A stretch of DNA of 38,804 bases from Myxococcales bacterium (GTDB taxonomy: Bacteria > Lernaellota > Lernaellaia > Lernaellales > Lernaellaceae). The translations under genes were made by a program, and so were the position numbers. The notes below the pieces were generated by a model. It was not told the origin of the DNA and did no database searches. It saw nothing but the letters and a program-made list of their open reading frames with translations. Each line of letters begins with the position of its first letter. Position 1 is the stretch's first letter. Positions 8,356 to 16,972 of this stretch are shown here, piece by piece. The DNA lies in assembly GCA_012517325.1 (NCBI GenBank), contig JAAYVF010000062.1, positions 1 to 38,804 on the forward strand, in the 5' to 3' direction.

Positions 8356-9732
8356 CTACAACAGGATGGCGGTGGCGATCAGGAAATACGCCGCCACGCC
8401 GAGGATGTCGATCGTGGTGGTAACGAACGGCCCGCCGGCGATGGCCGGGTCGAGACCGAGGCGGTGCAGAAACAGCGGCATGAACGAACCCAGGAAGGAA
8501 GCCAGCAGCATCGAGGACAACATCCCGAGACCGACGGCCACGCCAAACTGAACGGCGTCGGGCTCGCCCCAGGACAGCAAGGCGCCGGCCACGCCGAGCA
8601 GGACGCCGTAAAGCAGGCCCAAAAACAGGCCGATGATCGTTTCCTTGGCGACGTGCGACAGGATGTGGTGGCTCTCCAGCCGGTTGGTCGCCAAGCCGCG
8701 CACGGTGATCGACGCCGACTGAATGCCGATGTTGCCGCCCATGCCGACGACCACGGGGATGAACGCGGCCAGCGCGGTGACCTGGCCGATCGCCTCGTGA
8801 AAATGCTGAATCACCCGCGAAGCCACCACGCCGCCGAACCAGGCGACGAACAGCCACGGCAGGCGAATTCGGATGCTGCGCAGCGGCGAGGCGGCGGTGA
8901 TTTCCTCCTCGGTGGTGCCGACCATCTTGAGGATGTCCTCGGTGGCCTCGTCGCGCATGACGTCGACTACGTCGTCGACGGTGACGATACCGATGAGCCG
9001 GCGTTCGGCGTCGACGACGGGAATCGCCAGCAGGTTGTAGCGGGCGACGAGCCGCGCTACTTCCTCCTGGTCTTCGTGGGCTTCGACGCTGACCACCTCG
9101 GTGTTCATGATGTCTTGCAGGATGGTTTCGGGAGGCACGGTCACCAGGTCGCGCAGACTGATGACACCGTCGAGCCGGCGGTCTTCGTTGGTGACGTACA
9201 CGTAGAAGACCATTTCGGTTTCGCTGGCTTTGCGCAGTTCGCGGATCGCGTCGCCGGCTTCGGTGGCCTTGGGCAGGGCGACGAAATCGGGGTTCATGAT
9301 GCGGCCGGCGGTGTTTTCGCCGTAGGACAGCAGTTCCTCGACAATGTCGGAATCTTCTTCCTTCATCATTTCGAGAATCTGGTTTTTGCGCTCCTCGTCC
9401 TCGATTTCCTCGAGAATCTGCGCCGCGTCGTCGGTGCTCATTTCCTGGAAGATGGTCGACAGGCGCTCGGGGCTGAGGGTTTCGAGGAAATTGGCCCGCG
9501 CCGATTCCTCCATTTCCGACAGCACGTCGGCGGCCACCTCCGGAGTGGGCAGCATTTCGAACAAAATCAGCGCGTCGTTTTCGTTTAATCCCTGGATGAC
9601 ATTGGCCAGGTCGGCCGCATGGGTTTTTTTGATGATTTTAACGAGGTTGACGGTCGCATGACGGTGGATCAGCCGGCGTATCGTGTCGGTGAGGATGGCT
9701 ATTCGGCGCGTACCGGTATCGATCCGCTGCAT
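8356..9732 (-). CDS. mgtE: Magnesium transporter MgtE
   Basis: A 458-aa Mg2+-gated channel in the inner membrane. The order matches the family: an N-terminal helical superhelix (about 25-135) with repeated Glu-rich helices, two CBS domains (about 144-197 and 206-258), a connecting helix and five C-terminal membrane segments (from about 290). Typical motifs are AGRIMNPDFVAL and, in the pore region, VVVGMGGNIGIQSAS. GGAAAG precedes the ATG. A good sigma-70-type promoter lies 54-82 bp upstream, and recO follows immediately. I see no M-box riboswitch in the short leader. Confidence 0.94.
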   Translation of the reverse strand: MQRIDTGTRRIAILTDTIRRLIHRHATVNLVKIIKKTHAADLANVIQGLNENDALILFEMLPTPEVAADVLSEMEESARANFLETLSPERLSTIFQEMSTDDAAQILEEIEDEERKNQILEMMKEEDSDIVEELLSYGENTAGRIMNPDFVALPKATEAGDAIRELRKASETEMVFYVYVTNEDRRLDGVISLRDLVTVPPETILQDIMNTEVVSVEAHEDQEEVARLVARYNLLAIPVVDAERRLIGIVTVDDVVDVMRDEATEDILKMVGTTEEEITAASPLRSIRIRLPWLFVAWFGGVVASRVIQHFHEAIGQVTALAAFIPVVVGMGGNIGIQSASITVRGLATNRLESHHILSHVAKETIIGLFLGLLYGVLLGVAGALLSWGEPDAVQFGVAVGLGMLSSMLLASFLGSFMPLFLHRLGLDPAIAGGPFVTTTIDILGVAAYFLIATAILL

Positions 9733-10135
9733 CGCTTTCCGTTTCCATCCGTAAAGGCCCTTGTTCCGTCATTTTTTTCATGCCGGTTCTACACGCAAAA
9801 TATTGATTAGTCAATTGATTTTTCATTATTCCACCCGCTTTTCCACGGTCCGTGACGCGGTTCAAATAAATTTGGCCGCGCCCTCCTTCCCGCGTTTACC
9901 GCTTGACCCGCCGGAAGCGAAAGAATATTCTGCCTCCCGGTAAAAATGATACAAACGAGGGTGGATGTTCGTCGTCTTGTCACATCGGGATCGGGTCTAG
10001 GCATCGAATCGTGATTCGTCCGGCGGCCTTTTGCGGGCGCCGGGCCGATCAGCGGTATTCTTCCTTAACCACAATCATTTCCACGCTATTTGTGCGCGCT
10101 CGCTCGCGTCGAAGCGTGATTTGGAGTTTGTCATC
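9733..10135. other. Divergent mgtE/rsgA intergenic region
   Basis: About 400 bp between oppositely oriented genes. The left part is AT-rich and holds the mgtE promoter. The remainder shows no conserved ORF, RNA gene or strong hairpin; short frames here lack ribosome sites and resemble nothing. The rsgA ribosome site (GGAG) is at the right end. Confidence 0.5.
9786..9814 (-). promoter_or_regulatory. Probable mgtE-recO promoter
   Basis: On the minus strand TTGACT (9809-9814) and TAGAAC (9786-9791) are separated by exactly 17 bp, which places a transcription start about 45 nt before the mgtE ATG. This is a consensus match only. Confidence 0.6.
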
Positions 10136-11212
10136 ATGACCGATTATTCGGTTTTCGGCTGGAACGATTTTTTCGCGGAACAATGGCAAAATCAGGCGGC
10201 GCCGGAGTGGTTTCGCGGGCGTATCGCCGCCGAACACAACGGCGTTTACGAAGTCTGGACCGCCGACGCGGCCGGCAGCGCCCTGTTGCCCGGACGGCTG
10301 CGGCAGGAATTGACGGAGGCGGAACTGCCGGCCACCGGCGATTGGGTCGCGCTCGACGCGCCACCGCACCCGGACCGCCCGGCGATGATTCAGCGCGTGC
10401 TCACGCGACGGACGGTCTTTTTGCGCGGCGCCGCCGGACGAAAATCCCAGGCGCAATGTGTCGCGGCCAACGTCGACCTGGTTTTCGTGGTTTGCGGCCT
10501 GGACGAGGACTTCAACCTGCGCCGGATCGAACGTTACCTGACCCGCATTCGGGCCGGCGCCGCGCGGCCGATCGTCGTCCTGAACAAGGCCGATCTGGAC
10601 GATCAGGCCGCTTCCCGGGTGGCGGAAACGAGCGCTCGTTGCCCCGGCGTCGAAATCCTGGCCGTCAGCGCCCTGACCGGTTCGGGTTTGGAGGCCGTTC
10701 GCGCCAAGCTGCTTCCGGGAACGACCGCCGCGCTGGTCGGCTCCTCGGGCGCCGGCAAATCGACGCTGGTCAACGCCCTCTTGGGCGAGGAACTCATGCC
10801 CACCAGTGAAGTGCGAACCCGCGACCATCGCGGCTGCCACACGACCACCCACCGCCAGTTGATCTTGCTGCCCGGCGGCGGGTTGCTGCTGGATACGCCG
10901 GGGATGCGCGAATTGCAGCTCCTCGACGAAAAAGGGCTCGACGAAACCTTCGCGGACATCGAGGAAATCGCCCGCGGCTGCCGCTTCGCCGATTGCCGCC
11001 ACGACACCGAACCGGGTTGCGCGGTCAAAGCCGCCCTCGACGACGGCTCCCTCGACGCCGAGCGGTTCGACCACTACCTGGCTTTGCGGCACGAAGCCAT
11101 GGTCAACGAACGCCGGCACAACGTCCACCAGCAAAGGCAGGCCGAACGCACCTTCAGCAAAATGGCGACGCAGGTTTTGAAACACCACCGGCCCAAACGG
11201 AGCGGCCGGTAA
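10136..11212 (+). CDS. rsgA: Ribosome small subunit-dependent GTPase A
   Basis: A 358-aa circularly permuted GTPase that assists late 30S subunit maturation. The ATG at 10136 follows GGAG at a good distance. An N-terminal OB-fold covers about 20-95. The G motifs come in permuted order: NKAD at 150 (G4), GSSGAGKST at 202-210 (P-loop), TTTHRQL (G2) and DTPGMREL at 253 (G3). The C-terminal zinc knuckle is CRFADCRHDTEPGC. All landmarks are intact. It is monocistronic by context: the upstream gene is divergent and a strong hairpin follows. Confidence 0.94.
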   Translation: MTDYSVFGWNDFFAEQWQNQAAPEWFRGRIAAEHNGVYEVWTADAAGSALLPGRLRQELTEAELPATGDWVALDAPPHPDRPAMIQRVLTRRTVFLRGAAGRKSQAQCVAANVDLVFVVCGLDEDFNLRRIERYLTRIRAGAARPIVVLNKADLDDQAASRVAETSARCPGVEILAVSALTGSGLEAVRAKLLPGTTAALVGSSGAGKSTLVNALLGEELMPTSEVRTRDHRGCHTTTHRQLILLPGGGLLLDTPGMRELQLLDEKGLDETFADIEEIARGCRFADCRHDTEPGCAVKAALDDGSLDAERFDHYLALRHEAMVNERRHNVHQQRQAERTFSKMATQVLKHHRPKRSGR

Positions 11213-11226
11213 AAAACGACCGGGAA

Positions 11227-11258
11227 CCGGCGCCGCGAAACCGCCGGCGCGGCGCCGG
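11227..11258 (+). terminator. GC-rich hairpin after rsgA
   Basis: CCGGCGCCGCG and its exact complement CGCGGCGCCGG flank a 10-nt loop, 14 bp past the rsgA stop. There is no T-run, so it may be a weak terminator or an RNA-stabilising structure. Confidence 0.45.
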
Positions 11259-11350
11259 CCAAATCCGGAAATGGAAAATCGACCATCGTTTTCCCCCGGT
11301 TGCGCTATAATCGCCGCCGTTCGCCGACTTACGCCAAGGAGATCCTCGCA

Positions 11351-12613
11351 ATGAAACGGCCTTTTCACCGGGTGTTGATGCTGCTGGCGGTTTTCGCCGG
11401 ACTGCTCTTCCTGATTTCCTGCGACAACAACGATGACGATGATTCCGCCGACGGCGGCACCGGCAATGACGACGACAATGACGACAACGACGATAATGAC
11501 GATAACGACGACAATGACGACAACGACAACAATGATGACAATGACGACGACGACACCGATACCTTCCCGCCCGGCGAGCAGACGCCGCTTTACGAAAAGG
11601 GACTGATTCTGCCGCCCGATTCGCTCGAATGCATCCCGGAATCCGGCGTCCCGCAACTGAGCTGCAATCATCACGGTTCGACGGTGGCCGAACTGCCCGA
11701 CGGCACGATCGCCGCCGTCTGGTATCACGGCGTCACCGAAGGCTCCGCCGACGCCCGCCTGGTGTGGTCGCGGCTGGAACCCGAGGCCGCCGAATGGACC
11801 TGGCCGGAAGTGCTCTTCGACGACCCCGACCATTCGGAAGGCAACCCGGCGCTGTGGGTCGCCGAGGACGGGACGCTGAACGTCTTTTTCGTGTCGATTT
11901 ACGGCGACGGTTGGTCGCAATCCCACCTGCGGCTGGTGAAGTCGCTCGACGGCGGCGCCAGTTGGTCGGATCCGGTCGATTTGCGCGACCGCTATTGCTG
12001 GATGAGCCGGCACCGGCCGGTGCGACTGGCCGACGGCGACCTGCTCTTGCCGCTCTACAGCGAATGCCTGGCCTATCCGGTTTTCATGCGTTCGACCGAC
12101 GATTTCCAGACCTGGGTCGAGGAGCCCCATTTCGAGCTGTCGTATTACCTGGGCCATCCCGGCCAAATCCAGCCGGCGATGATCCTACTCGGCGACGGCG
12201 GCCTGTCCGCCATCACCCGCGACGGCCTGCCCACGCAGCGCATCAAGCGGATGACCAGCGAGGACAACGGCCACACCTGGTCGGCCAGCCGGATGACCGC
12301 GCTGCCCAACAGCGGCACTTCCGTCGATCAGGTACGGTTGCTCGACGGCCACGTGGTGGTGATCTACAACAACAGCCCGACCGACCGCTTTCCGCTGACG
12401 GCGGCCCTGAGCCTGGACGAAGGCGAGACGTTTCCCGCGATCGCCGACGTGAACGACGAGTGCGAGGATTCCTGCGCTTTCGCCTATCCCTCGATCCTGC
12501 AAAGCCGGCACGACGGTACCATCTGGGTGACGTATTCCTACAACCGGCAGACGATCGGCTGGGTGCACTTCAACGAACGGTGGCTGATCGAAGAGGGGCA
12601 AAAAGCGCGCTGA
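11351..12613 (+). CDS. Sialidase-like BNR-repeat Asp-rich lipoprotein
   Basis: A 420-aa exported beta-propeller of the BNR/sialidase superfamily. AAGGAG precedes the ATG at 11351. A signal ending FLISC is followed by NNDDDD, a short GGTGN break, and then Asp/Asn repeats to about residue 68. The propeller shows Asp-box motifs SLDGGASWS, SEDNGHTWS and the degenerate SLDEGETF, with an N-terminal HHGSTVAELPDGTIAAVWYHG segment typical of BNR sialidase-like proteins. The family includes exo-sialidases and other glycan-acting enzymes; actual sialidase activity is not proven. A TATAAT at 11306-11311 could be its -10 element, but no good -35 accompanies it. It converges on the small lipoprotein gene, with 6 bp between stops. 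Confidence 0.8.
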   Translation: MKRPFHRVLMLLAVFAGLLFLISCDNNDDDDSADGGTGNDDDNDDNDDNDDNDDNDDNDNNDDNDDDDTDTFPPGEQTPLYEKGLILPPDSLECIPESGVPQLSCNHHGSTVAELPDGTIAAVWYHGVTEGSADARLVWSRLEPEAAEWTWPEVLFDDPDHSEGNPALWVAEDGTLNVFFVSIYGDGWSQSHLRLVKSLDGGASWSDPVDLRDRYCWMSRHRPVRLADGDLLLPLYSECLAYPVFMRSTDDFQTWVEEPHFELSYYLGHPGQIQPAMILLGDGGLSAITRDGLPTQRIKRMTSEDNGHTWSASRMTALPNSGTSVDQVRLLDGHVVVIYNNSPTDRFPLTAALSLDEGETFPAIADVNDECEDSCAFAYPSILQSRHDGTIWVTYSYNRQTIGWVHFNERWLIEEGQKAR

Positions 12614-12619
12614 GCGCGG

Positions 12620-13036
12620 TCAGGGTTCGAGCAATTCCCACTTGGCGTTGCGCAGCAGGTATCGGTGCCGAGCCCGTTGCAGGTCGGTGCCGCGCGGCAC
12701 GGGAATTCCCTGGACCAGCGGCGACTCGCGCGTGTCCTCGAACACCGGCAAATCGAAGGCTTCGACCAGCATTCCGGTCACCCGCACCCGGCGCCCCTTG
12801 TCGCCGGCGACGTAATAACCGGGCGGCCAGCCGTCGAGCCCCTCGATGTAGACCGAAAAGCCGTCACCGACCAATTCCGCCCCGAGCTTGCGGTTGACCG
12901 CCCAGCCCTCAACGGTGATCACCTCGCCGACGTTGGCTTGCGAGACGGGTCGCGGCGTCGTCCATTGTTCCATCGTGGCGCAGGCGGCGGCCGCCAGGCC
13001 AAGCAGCACGATCAGAATCGGCAGGCGCGGGTTCAT
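12620..13036 (-). CDS. Small lipoprotein of unknown function
   Basis: A 138-aa exported protein. A signal with lipobox AAAC near residue 19 is followed by ATMEQW, without the Asp linker seen in other lipoproteins here. The mature part has VGEVITVEGWAVNRKLGAEL and GRRVRVTGMLVEA, consistent with a small OB-like beta barrel, and a basic C-terminal tail (QRARHRYLLRNAKWELLEP). No close family recognised. The ribosome site is weak. It converges with the sialidase-like gene. Confidence 0.7.
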   Translation of the reverse strand: MNPRLPILIVLLGLAAAACATMEQWTTPRPVSQANVGEVITVEGWAVNRKLGAELVGDGFSVYIEGLDGWPPGYYVAGDKGRRVRVTGMLVEAFDLPVFEDTRESPLVQGIPVPRGTDLQRARHRYLLRNAKWELLEP

Positions 13037-13114
13037 CGGTGGAACATTGCCCTCGTAAAAAAGGTACGCCGCGGATTATAACAGCTTTCCCGCTTCCCGA
13101 AATCGCCCGAGCGA

Positions 13115-13933
13115 TTAAATGGCCGCGGGTTCCTGGCCCAACACGGCGGCCGACCAGGTATGCAGAAACCGCCCCCGGCGCAGCGCGAACGCCTGAGCCA
13201 AAATGGCGAACACCACCAGGCCGAAAAACCAGCCGAGCAAGTGCACGAAGAGGCTGGCGACGATCGCCAGGCCCAGCGATCCGCCCAGAATCAAACGAAC
13301 GAGCCGGCGCGCCAATTCAAAACGGGTAATTGACGGATCCGCCGCGCGGCCTTGCCCGATCCAACCGGTCATCACCCAGAACAGCACCGGCAATAAAACC
13401 AGCCCCATGCCGTACAGGGTGAGCGCGACGTCCGAAACCAGAAACGAAGCGACGTGCGTCACTTTCCAGCCCAGAAACGATTCCCTCGTCGCCGAGAAGA
13501 ATCGCTGGTAGCCCTTGCCGTCCCACCCGTGCACCAACACGAAGAACATGCAGAAATAGCCGATGACCATCTGCAAGGAAGCGAGGTAGGTCTTGCCGGC
13601 GCGCAACAGTTTCCGCGTCACCCAAAAGCCGAGCATGCCCTGGGTGATGTTCGTGACCGCGAACAGCATCGCGATCCAGGTCGGCAGATTCCGGTCGCCC
13701 GCATGCATGGTTTCCCAACTCGGAAACGCCCACAACAGGCCAAGGCCCGACGGCGCGAAAAACACCGCCAGATAAATCACCGTCACCGTGAAAAAACGAT
13801 TTTCCAGCAACGAAGGAGGCGTCGTGACCGGCGCGGCCGGAGCAGGGGCCGGCTCCGCGGTGAGTTGTCGCGCGGCCGCGTAGGCCAGACCGGCGCCGAT
13901 GGCATAGCTCCAAAAGACATCCACTTGGACCAT
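13115..13933 (-). CDS. Polytopic membrane protein of unknown function
   Basis: A 272-aa inner-membrane protein with about six or seven hydrophobic segments (near 5-22, 48-70, 82-105, 118-136, 158-190 and 222-250). A cytoplasmic or periplasmic Ala/Pro-rich loop (PAPAPAAPVTTPP) follows the first segment. AGGAGG precedes the ATG. Conserved-looking polar positions in membrane segments include the His of VLVHGWDGKG and HVASF, but no known transporter motif is recognised. It is transcribed away from the CDF gene. Confidence 0.7.
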   Translation of the reverse strand: MVQVDVFWSYAIGAGLAYAAARQLTAEPAPAPAAPVTTPPSLLENRFFTVTVIYLAVFFAPSGLGLLWAFPSWETMHAGDRNLPTWIAMLFAVTNITQGMLGFWVTRKLLRAGKTYLASLQMVIGYFCMFFVLVHGWDGKGYQRFFSATRESFLGWKVTHVASFLVSDVALTLYGMGLVLLPVLFWVMTGWIGQGRAADPSITRFELARRLVRLILGGSLGLAIVASLFVHLLGWFFGLVVFAILAQAFALRRGRFLHTWSAAVLGQEPAAI

Positions 13934-14092
13934 TCGAGCCTCCTTTTTCGTTCGTTTCAGTCCGGTGGGAAATATCGGTCGTGATACTCCACCATTTGGC
14001 GGCCCCTTTCGTCAAGCAGAAGCCGAAACCGGGTTTCTTGCGGACGCGCTTTGGCTTGGTATCTAATTCCCCTTCGTGTTAATATGGCCCCC

Positions 14093-15517
14093 ATGTTGAG
14101 ACAAAACGGACCGAATCCGCATCACAACGAGGGGAATCGCGAAAAGCGACTGGTCGCGCTTAGCTCGCTGGTGGCCGCGATCGTTCTGACCTCCCTGAAA
14201 CTCGGCATCGGCCTTTGGACCAACAGCCTGGGCATCTTGTCCGAGGCGCTGCACTCGGGACTCGACCTCGTGGCCGCCGCGATGACCCTCTGGGCGGTGC
14301 GAATCGCCGCCCGTCCCGCCGACCGTGAACATACCTACGGCCACGGAAAGTTCGAGAATTTTTCCGCCCTCGTGGAAACGCTGTTGTTGCTGCTCACCTG
14401 TATCTGGATCTTCAGTGAAAGCTTCCAGCGGTTGTTCGGCCGGGAAGCAGTGCTCGTCGATGCCAACGTCTGGGCCTTTTTGACGGTTTCGATTTCCATC
14501 GTCATCGACTTCACCCGTTCGCGGGCGCTGGGCCGGGTCGCGAAAAAATACCAAAGCCAGGCGCTGGAGGCCGACGCGCTGCATTTCTCGACGGACATCT
14601 GGTCCTCGGCCGTCGTCCTGCTCGGTCTGGCCGGCGTGCTGGCCGCTGATCATTTCGGCCTGCCGTGGCTGCACAAGGCCGATGCCGCCGCCGCGTTGAT
14701 CGTCGCCTTGATCGTCGTGGGCGTCAGTTTCAACCTCGGCAAACGAGCCATCGACGACCTGCTCGACACCGTGCCCCGCGATTTACAGAAAAAAGTCGAA
14801 ACCGCGGTACGCGTCAACGGCGTCCGCCAGGTGCGTCAGGCGCGCATCCGCCGCAGCGGCCCCGAGTTTTTCGCCGACGTCATTTTATCCATCGAGCCCG
14901 ACGCCAGCTTCGAGCGTTCGCATCACATCGCCGACGAGGCCGAAAAGGCCGTGCGGGAACTGCTGCCCAACTCCGACATCACGGTTCACGTCGAACCCGA
15001 AAACGACGAAAAAGAGGGCGTGCCGCTCGACATTCGCCGGTTGGCCCAGCGCCACGGCCTCGACGCGCACGGCATTCAAATTCTGCGGTATCAGGGCGGC
15101 ACCTCGATCGAACTGCACCTGGAAGTCGCCGCCGACCTGTCGGTCGCCAAGGCGCACGAGCAGGCGACGGCGTTCGAAAACGAATTACTGGGCGGCTACC
15201 CGGATTGCGACCGGGTCATCACCCACCTCGAACCGGCCGGAAAACACGGGCAATTGCACTTGGTCGACGCCGACTCGCTGCCGCTGCTCGAACGGCTGGT
15301 GGAGGAATACCTCAAAGAACTAGACTACCCCTGCCGGCCGCACGACATGAAAATCCGGGACGTCGGCGGCGAGTACAACCTGTCGTTCCATTGCAGCGTC
15401 GCGCCGGACACCAAGATCACCGAAGCGCACGAATTGACCGAAAAACTCGAACACCACCTTCGCTTCCGCGTTCCCGAACTGCGCCAGGTTTCCATTCACG
15501 TCGAACCGGAAGACTGA
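14093..15517 (+). CDS. Cation diffusion facilitator with three C-terminal metal-domain repeats
   Basis: A 474-aa inner-membrane divalent-metal/proton antiporter of the CDF family (Zn2+, Fe2+ or Mn2+ export). Six membrane segments fill about 20-225. The metal-site motifs are HSGLD in TM2 and HFSTD in TM5, together with the TYGHGKFENFSAL loop. Instead of one cytoplasmic ZT-dimer domain (~80 aa) there are three in series, ending at VHVEPEN, THLEPAG and IHVEPED; this explains the length against ~300 aa for standard CDFs. The ATG at 14093 is chosen because the preceding residues are not CDF-like, but its ribosome site is poor and an in-frame ATG exists at 14084. Confidence 0.9.
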   Translation: MLRQNGPNPHHNEGNREKRLVALSSLVAAIVLTSLKLGIGLWTNSLGILSEALHSGLDLVAAAMTLWAVRIAARPADREHTYGHGKFENFSALVETLLLLLTCIWIFSESFQRLFGREAVLVDANVWAFLTVSISIVIDFTRSRALGRVAKKYQSQALEADALHFSTDIWSSAVVLLGLAGVLAADHFGLPWLHKADAAAALIVALIVVGVSFNLGKRAIDDLLDTVPRDLQKKVETAVRVNGVRQVRQARIRRSGPEFFADVILSIEPDASFERSHHIADEAEKAVRELLPNSDITVHVEPENDEKEGVPLDIRRLAQRHGLDAHGIQILRYQGGTSIELHLEVAADLSVAKAHEQATAFENELLGGYPDCDRVITHLEPAGKHGQLHLVDADSLPLLERLVEEYLKELDYPCRPHDMKIRDVGGEYNLSFHCSVAPDTKITEAHELTEKLEHHLRFRVPELRQVSIHVEPED

Positions 15518-15573
15518 CCGCCGCGAAAATATGCTAGAGTGCCGGCGAGCAACCAACCGGAAGGCGGCGTTTG

Positions 15574-16569
15574 ATGCGACGGCGAATTCGCCCCCGACAT
15601 TTGCCGATGATCGCGCTGATCGATCTCGCGATCCTGCTGCTGTTGGAACTGGCGGCCGGCCTCTGGTGGCGTTGGGGCCGCGTGCCGCCCGCCGCGGTCG
15701 ATTTCAACCACGTGGAATACCGGACGAGCCGCTTTTTCCAGCGGGATCGCGACCTGTTCTGGCGCTTGCGGCCTTCCAGCCGGATCGAAGGCGAATATCC
15801 GGGCGTCAGGGAAGTGCCGACGGGAATCACGATTAATTCGCTCGGACTGCGCGGCCGCGAAATCGCCCCGGCGCCGCCGCCCGGAATCGTGCGCCTGGTC
15901 TGCCTGGGCGATTCCCACACCTTCGGCTGGCGCGTCGCCGACGACCAGACGTTTCCGGTCGCCCTGGAGCAACTGCTGAACCGCGACGGCCGTTTTCCGC
16001 GGCCGATCGAGGTCGTCAACGCCGGAGTTCCCGGCTATTCGTCTTTTCAGGGCGCGCGTTTTCTGCGGCAGACAGTCCTGCCTCTGCAGCCGCGGGCGGT
16101 GATTCTGGCCTACGGTTCCAACGATGATTTTCAAGCTTTAGGCGGCAACGACGAGGAACTCGCCCGGCGGTTGGCCGGGGCCTTGAAGCAATCGGCGTCG
16201 CCATCCTGGTTCGCCGGGTCATTCCTGATCCGCCTGCTGGCCGAGGAAGTGCACCGCATCAAATACGAAACGGGCGCGGCGCCGCGCCTGCGGCCCGATC
16301 AGACGTGGAAATACACAACCGAGATGATCGAAACCTGCCGTCAGGCCGGGATCGAGGTGCTGCTTTTTCCTACGGGCCGCCTGGATATTCAGGAAAAAGC
16401 GGCCCGCCGGGAAGGCGTTGCCGCGCTCGGCTTCTTCGCGCCGGAGTATCTCGCGCATCAGTCCCAGTACACCTTGCCGCGCGACACCCACCCGAACGCG
16501 GCGGGTTACCGGGCCATCGCCGCCTATCTGGCCGGCCGTCCGGAGTTACGCGAAATTCTGACGAAATAA
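15574..16569 (+). CDS. SGNH/GDSL-family hydrolase with N-terminal membrane anchor
   Basis: A 331-aa protein with one N-terminal transmembrane or signal-anchor helix (about 13-35) and a periplasmic SGNH domain. Catalytic blocks: CLGDSHTFGW with Ser114, the glycine region NAGVPGYSS, YGSND with Asn183, and DTHPNAAGY with Asp304 and His306. This family includes esterases and O-acetyl transferases or deacetylases acting on cell-surface polysaccharides, fitting the glycan theme of neighbours. A GGAAGG ribosome site precedes the ATG. The substrate cannot be assigned. Confidence 0.85.
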   Translation: MRRRIRPRHLPMIALIDLAILLLLELAAGLWWRWGRVPPAAVDFNHVEYRTSRFFQRDRDLFWRLRPSSRIEGEYPGVREVPTGITINSLGLRGREIAPAPPPGIVRLVCLGDSHTFGWRVADDQTFPVALEQLLNRDGRFPRPIEVVNAGVPGYSSFQGARFLRQTVLPLQPRAVILAYGSNDDFQALGGNDEELARRLAGALKQSASPSWFAGSFLIRLLAEEVHRIKYETGAAPRLRPDQTWKYTTEMIETCRQAGIEVLLFPTGRLDIQEKAARREGVAALGFFAPEYLAHQSQYTLPRDTHPNAAGYRAIAAYLAGRPELREILTK

Positions 16570-16631
16570 CATTTTCCGATTTTTCGAGATCCACCCGCTC
16601 GGGGAATAAGGATTTTGGCAAAAAGAAAAAA

Positions 16632-16656
16632 GGGTCGGGCAAATCTGCCTGACCCC
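16632..16656 (-). terminator. Rho-independent terminator of the tRNA pair
   Basis: Read on the minus strand, a GGGTC-GGCA stem with a 4-nt loop is followed by TTTTTTCTTTTT, 15 nt past the tRNA-Leu 3' end. This is a classic intrinsic terminator. Confidence 0.85.
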
Positions 16657-16670
16657 GAATGATCAACGAA

Positions 16671-16755
16671 TGCCGGAGGACGGACTTGAACCGTCACGAC
16701 CGCAAGGATCGGGGGATTTTGAGTCCCCTGCGTCTACCAATTTCACCACTCCGGC
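16671..16755 (-). tRNA. tRNA-Leu (CAA)
   Basis: An 85-nt cloverleaf with acceptor stem GCCGGAG/CTCCGGC and discriminator A. The anticodon stem GGGGA/TCCCC encloses loop CTCAAAA, giving anticodon CAA. It has the long variable arm of class II tRNAs and T-loop GGTTCAAGTCC. The 3' CCA is not encoded. It lies downstream of tRNA-Ala in the same transcript. Confidence 0.95.
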
Positions 16756-16809
16756 GGACGGAGAAAGATCGTTTTAGCGGATCGAAACGAATACGCCATT
16801 CAAATCAAA

Positions 16810-16882
<73 letters not shown>

Positions 16883-16896
16883 GCAAGAGGATGCTT

Positions 16897-16925
16897 TTTA
16901 TACAGAACGAACCGATTTCCGTCAA
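16897..16925 (-). promoter_or_regulatory. Promoter of the tRNA-Ala/tRNA-Leu unit
   Basis: On the minus strand TTGACG (16920-16925) and TATAAA (16897-16902) are separated by 17 bp, about 15 bp before the tRNA-Ala 5' end. The tRNAs therefore need not depend on readthrough from ppiD. Confidence 0.75.
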
Positions 16926-16972
16926 GCCGGAAATCGAAAACGGTCGATTTTCACCCGGTGCCGGTTTCGCCC

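Noticed and set aside
9733-9900. M-box magnesium riboswitch before mgtE
   Set aside because: The leader between the predicted promoter and mgtE is only about 45 nt, too short for an M-box.
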